Positions 4,410 to 5,128 of a DNA stretch of 5,128 bases are shown piece after piece. A program made the position numbers and the translations under genes. This DNA comes from Propionibacteriaceae bacterium (GTDB taxonomy: Bacteria > Actinomycetota > Actinomycetes > Propionibacteriales > Propionibacteriaceae): positions 17,394 to 22,521 of the forward strand of contig PMBM01000022.1 in NCBI GenBank assembly GCA_003153855.1, read 5' to 3'. Numbering within the stretch: the first letter of the stretch is position 1; each line of letters opens with the position of its first letter. Under the pieces are notes generated by a model, which saw only the letters and a list, made by a program, of their open reading frames with translations, made no database searches and was not told the DNA's origin.

Positions 4410-5128
4410 TTGATCATGTGGCCGGCGATGCCCTCGACGGCTTCCTTGATCGCCTCGGAGAGCGTCGGGTGGGCGTGGATGTTGCGGCCCATCTCGTCTG
4501 CCGTGAGGTCCCACATCTGGGCCAGCGTGAACACCGGCAGGAGCTCGGTGACGTCCGGGCCGACCATGTGTGCACCGATGATCTCGTTGTGCGTGGCGTC
4601 GGCGACGACCTTGACGAAGCCGACGGCGTCGCCCAGCCCCCACGCCTTGCCGTTGGCCGTGAACGGGAACTTCGACACCTTGACGTCGAAGCCCTTCTCC
4701 CGGGCCTGCGCCTCGGTGTAGCCGAACGAGCCGATCTGAGGCTGGCAGTACGTGGCGCGCGGGACCATGTCGTAGTTGATCGGCATCGTCTCGACGCCGG
4801 CGATCGTCTCAGCGGCGACGACGCCCTGAGCCTCGGCCAGGTGCGCCAGCATGAGCTTCGCGGTGACGTCGCCGATCGCGTACAACCCCTGCACGTTCGT
4901 ACGCATGTAGTCGTCGATGGCGATCGCCCCGCGATCGGTGAGCTGGACACCGGTGTTCTCGAGGCCGTAGCCGGCCGTCCTCGGCGCGAACCCGATCGAC
5001 AGCAGGACCTTCTCCGCCTCGAGCACGATCTCGTCGCCACCAGCCGCGGGCGCAACCGCGACCGAGACGCCGGACTCCGTCTCGGTGATCGTCTTCACAC
5101 CGTGGCCGAGCATGAGCTTCACACCGAG
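4403..5128 (-). CDS. lpd: Dihydrolipoyl dehydrogenase (EC 1.8.1.4), C-terminal half, truncated by the window edge
   Basis: This FAD flavoprotein (E3) reoxidises dihydrolipoamide with NAD+ in pyruvate and 2-oxoglutarate dehydrogenase and glycine cleavage complexes. The visible 241 residues are about half of a usual 460-470. The FAD-binding N-terminus and redox-active CxxxxC disulfide lie beyond the window. Seen here: the end of the NAD domain with [11 protein letters not shown]; the second FAD motif [20 protein letters not shown]; then the dimerisation domain from about [20 protein letters not shown] to the C-terminus. [13 protein letters not shown] near the end supplies the His-Glu pair (visible residues 220 and 225) that completes the active site across the dimer. 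This C-terminal His-Glu motif separates E3 from glutathione or mercuric reductases in combination with the GFAPRT/YAIGDVT context. The frame is open to the window edge; internal GTG/ATG codons near 5110-5122 are not the start. It converges on the MmpS-like gene with 43 bp between stops. Confidence 0.95.
   Translation of the reverse strand, partial: LGVKLMLGHGVKTITETESGVSVAVAPAAGGDEIVLEAEKVLLSIGFAPRTAGYGLENTGVQLTDRGAIAIDDYMRTNVQGLYAIGDVTAKLMLAHLAEAQGVVAAETIAGVETMPINYDMVPRATYCQPQIGSFGYTEAQAREKGFDVKVSKFPFTANGKAWGLGDAVGFVKVVADATHNEIIGAHMVGPDVTELLPVFTLAQMWDLTADEMGRNIHAHPTLSEAIKEAVEGIAGHMINL

Noticed and set aside
4134..4643. Minus-strand frame spanning the MmpS-like gene and the end of lpd
   Set aside because: It crosses two supported genes and the terminator region, is Arg/His/Gly-rich, and lacks motifs.
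1..5128. tRNA/rRNA genes, CRISPR, insertion-sequence ends, att sites, riboswitches
   Set aside because: Read on both strands; no cloverleaf, regular repeat-spacer pattern, terminal inverted repeats with transposase, or structured leader was found.

Overview
This is a high-GC bacterial chromosomal segment that reads as actinobacterial. The coding frames use G/C-ending codons almost throughout. The dihydrolipoyl dehydrogenase, the glucosamine-6-phosphate deaminase and an MmpS-like membrane protein all have actinobacterial character. The genus cannot be fixed from this window. No tRNA, rRNA, CRISPR array, insertion sequence, phage gene, toxin-antitoxin or defence module was found, and gene content is mostly metabolic.

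Layout, left to right. (1) 1-1355, plus strand: the C-terminal three quarters of an arginyl-tRNA synthetase, cut by the window edge. (2) 1382-2146, plus strand: an alpha/beta hydrolase of the acetylxylan-esterase-like type, 26 bp downstream and probably co-transcribed. (3) 2147-2797, minus strand: a seven-helix PQ-loop (SWEET-like) membrane protein whose stop codon directly abuts the hydrolase stop codon. (4) 2798-3053: a 256-bp divergent intergenic region carrying two adjacent 7-bp inverted repeats, the best regulatory signal in the window. (5) 3054-3848, plus strand: nagB, glucosamine-6-phosphate deaminase, starting at GTG. (6) 3922-4359, plus strand: a small single-pass membrane protein with an MmpS-like C-terminal domain. 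(7) 4364-4409: two back-to-back inverted repeats between convergent genes, probably a bidirectional terminator. (8) 4403-5128, minus strand: the C-terminal half of dihydrolipoyl dehydrogenase (lpd), cut by the window edge.

How the genes could work together: argS and lpd are core functions (translation; 2-oxoacid dehydrogenase or glycine cleavage complexes). The central block (putative carbohydrate esterase, sugar-transporter-like PQ-loop protein and nagB) could be a small (amino)sugar-handling neighbourhood. That is inference from proximity only: the PQ-loop gene and nagB are divergent, the esterase substrate is unknown, and no nagA, kinase or PTS gene is in view. I found no convincing new biological system here. 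The points most worth a second look are the paired operators upstream of nagB, the double-repeat PQ-loop protein and the stacked hairpins before lpd.
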